Assembly: GCA_028701945.1 (NCBI GenBank) | Contig: JAQVPT010000197.1 | Coordinates: forward strand, 1-6,842 | Direction: 5' to 3' | Origin: Bacteroidales bacterium | GTDB taxonomy: Bacteria; Bacteroidota; Bacteroidia; Bacteroidales; ML635J-15 | DNA: 6,842 nt | Notes under the pieces: model-generated | Databases searched by the model: none | The model's input: only the letters and a program-made list of their open reading frames with translations | Told to the model about the DNA's origin: nothing | In this document: piece by piece, positions 5,374-6,842 of the stretch | Position numbering within the stretch: the stretch's first letter is position 1 | Layout: each line of letters starts with the position of its first letter | Translations under genes and position numbers: made by a program

Positions 5374-6090
5374 TTAGAATAAAATACCTACTTTGAGATG
5401 TATGTCGTTTAAAATAACTTTTGGTCTTGCAGTTTCATTCATATTAGCATTTAAAAACACATCTGTTCTATTAACATTTAATAATCCTCCAGTATAAAGT
5501 AATTCAAATATCAATCTTGTGTTGCCTGCGAGGACATACTCTGCTCCGCCACCTATGTGCCATCCGATGTTGAAAAGTGCAATTTCTTTGTTTAAGAGCA
5601 CATCTTCTTCAGTTTTAACTGTATTATCCATTTGCATTGCATCTATTGTGCCGAGTGCTTTGATGTTAATTAGTGGTGTTACACCAGCTTTAAGGAAATA
5701 AGTGAGGTATCCTATTTCATTAGTTTTTCCTTTAAAGCCAAACGGTATTGCGAGATAATTAAGATTGTATTTTATTGAACTACCAGGACGAAGAGTGTCA
5801 TAAACAGTACTTTGTTCAGGCGTAACGTTCAAAGCACCATTAATAAAACTGATATTGCCACCTAATTTGTTAAACTGAATTCCTGTCGAAATTGCGAAGT
5901 TGTCGGTAATATTGAAGTCTAAGAGTGCTCCAAAATTATATCCTAATTTCATTCCATCGAGGTCAATAATTTTACTGTCAGTGCTCATCCACGACATAGT
6001 AGGTCCAACAAATAAGCCACCTGAAACTTTTTGAGCAAAAATATTTCCAGTTAAAATTAAAGCGAATATGCATACAATAATTTTTTTCAT
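5374..6090 (-). CDS. Outer membrane beta-barrel protein, PorT-like family
   Basis: The 238-residue precursor has a Sec signal peptide (MKK, hydrophobic 4-14, NIFA then Gln20), with cleavage predicted after Ala19. The mature protein shows alternating hydrophobic and polar residues with repeated Gly and aromatic positions, for example GGLFVGPTMSW, LGYNFGALLDFNITDNFAISTGIQF, LNYLAIPFGFKG and IGWHIGGGAEYVL. It ends HLKVGILF, with the terminal Phe typical of barrels folded by the BAM machinery. This fits the small eight- to ten-stranded barrels annotated as porin-family or PorT-family proteins (PF13568 type). The label does not make it the type IX secretion component PorT, and no substrate can be inferred. 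The gene ends at a strong terminator and is divergent from the GldB-like gene, so it is probably transcribed alone. Confidence 0.88.
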   Translation of the reverse strand: MKKIIVCIFALILTGNIFAQKVSGGLFVGPTMSWMSTDSKIIDLDGMKLGYNFGALLDFNITDNFAISTGIQFNKLGGNISFINGALNVTPEQSTVYDTLRPGSSIKYNLNYLAIPFGFKGKTNEIGYLTYFLKAGVTPLINIKALGTIDAMQMDNTVKTEEDVLLNKEIALFNIGWHIGGGAEYVLAGNTRLIFELLYTGGLLNVNRTDVFLNANMNETARPKVILNDIHLKVGILF

Positions 6091-6119
6091 ATCTTTATGG
6101 TTTTTAAATTAATATATTA

Positions 6120-6127
6120 CAAAAGTA
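6120..6127 (-). promoter_or_regulatory. Candidate -7 element of the barrel gene
   Basis: TACTTTTG (6127-6120) is a perfect TAnnTTTG, 29 bases before the ATG at 6090. The nearest upstream TTG (6154-6152) is 24 bases away, longer than the usual 19-21, and overlaps the start codon of the divergent GldB-like gene. Confidence 0.45.
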
Positions 6128-6153
6128 CAAAATATTTTCTTTAACTTGTTACA

Positions 6154-6842
6154 ATGAAGAAGAATTTAATATACATTTCTGCAATAATTGTTTTAGCTAC
6201 ATTAGTGTTTTTTATCGTCAGACATTATGTAAAAAATCGCAATCCTCTTGATGTTGATGTTTCTGACATTGAACTGAATTTGGAGCTTGAGAGATTTGAT
6301 AGAGAATTGTTAGATGTTGATAATTCTTGGAAAGCAATAGAAAGCTTGCAGGATCGATATGGCGATTTTTTTGAAATATATAATAATGAGATAATTAGTA
6401 TTGGCGGAGTTGACAATTCATCATATCTAATATATCTTAATACTTTTCTTAATGACTATTCGGTTGTTGAGGCAAATAGGGAAGTTAATAAAGTATATTC
6501 TGATTGCAGTGTATTGAACAGTGAACTAACAGAAGGTTTTAAACATCTCTTATTTTATTATCCCGATGAAGAAGTTCCTCGAATTGTGTCTTTTATTGCA
6601 GGTTTTAATCATTCGGTTGTGCTAATTGATGGGTTTATTGCCATAGGGCTTGATAAATATCTTGGGAAAGACTGTCAGTTATATGATATGTTGGGAATCC
6701 CACAATATGCAAAAGATGAAATGGTGCCAGAGCAAATTCCTATTGATGTTCTTACTGCATGGGCACAAGATAGATATTTATTTAATCCTGATGCAGATAA
6801 TTTATTAAGTAATATGGTTTATAATGGGAAGATACTTTATTT
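6154..6842 (+). CDS. gldB: GldB-family gliding-motility-related protein, C-terminus cut by the window edge
   Basis: 229 codons are visible and the frame is open at the right edge; the family is about 320 residues, so roughly 70% is present. Recognisable family features are DVSDIELNLELERFDREL (35-52), RYGDFFEIYNNEIISIG (68-84), FKHLLFYYPDEEVPRIVSFIAGFNHSV (129-155), IAIGLDKYLG (162-171), YDMLGIPQYAKDEMVPEQIPIDVL (177-200) and MVYNGKILY (221-229). In Flavobacterium johnsoniae GldB is an essential lipoprotein of the gliding and type IX secretion system; its biochemical activity is unknown. Here residues 5-22 are a hydrophobic segment followed by RHYVKNRN and no lipobox Cys, so a transmembrane anchor replaces the lipid anchor. 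From memory, gldB often lies near nadE or gldC in related genomes, which fits this locus. Family call is good; a role in gliding is not shown. Confidence 0.85.
   Translation, partial: MKKNLIYISAIIVLATLVFFIVRHYVKNRNPLDVDVSDIELNLELERFDRELLDVDNSWKAIESLQDRYGDFFEIYNNEIISIGGVDNSSYLIYLNTFLNDYSVVEANREVNKVYSDCSVLNSELTEGFKHLLFYYPDEEVPRIVSFIAGFNHSVVLIDGFIAIGLDKYLGKDCQLYDMLGIPQYAKDEMVPEQIPIDVLTAWAQDRYLFNPDADNLLSNMVYNGKILY

Noticed and set aside
5519..5701. Plus-strand ORF within the barrel gene.
   Set aside because: Antisense frame of a gene with signal peptide and beta-barrel pattern.
6225..6416. Minus-strand Ser-rich ORF.
   Set aside because: Antisense of the GldB-like gene, whose family motifs are continuous through this stretch.

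Overview
The window is AT-rich DNA that looks like a member of the Bacteroidota (Bacteroidetes). Several independent signs agree: a GldB-family gene, lipoproteins and a PorT-like outer membrane barrel, promoters of the TTTG-N20-TAnnTTTG type instead of -35/-10 boxes, and gene starts without clear Shine-Dalgarno sequences. I cannot place it below phylum. Everything readable from 1 to 6090 lies on the minus strand; only the last gene is on the plus strand.

Layout, left to right. Positions 1-962 hold the first 320 codons of a long multi-pass VanZ-like membrane protein that runs off the left edge. Positions 963-1908 hold no convincing gene but are dense in structure: a 248-bp miniature element with inverted ends and a 9-bp target duplication, a REP-like hairpin cluster inside it, a doubtful small ORF overlapping its right end, and more hairpins. 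At 1909-2493 is the C-terminal half of an IS110-family transposase, stopping short of the terminator of the next gene. Positions 2621-2986 and 3098-3457 are two tandem paralogous small lipoproteins of unknown function, each with its own promoter. Next come a palindromic intergenic repeat (3522-3618), complete glutamine-dependent NAD+ synthetase nadE (3636-5288), a strong terminator (5303-5351), an outer membrane beta-barrel gene (5374-6090) and, divergent from it across 63 bp, a GldB-like gene (6154 onward) cut by the right edge.

Functionally, nadE is housekeeping. The barrel, the two lipoproteins, the VanZ-like protein and the GldB-like protein are all envelope proteins, but nothing in the sequence ties them into one pathway. 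Each gene seems to be its own transcription unit: candidate promoters precede the VanZ-like gene, both lipoproteins and the barrel, and terminators follow the barrel and the second lipoprotein.

I found no defence system, CRISPR array, RNA gene or obvious biosynthetic cluster. The most unusual material is the non-coding region 1268-1833 (a miniature element carrying REP-like hairpins, plus a palindrome whose core recurs at 3557-3579) and the uncharacterised lipoprotein pair.
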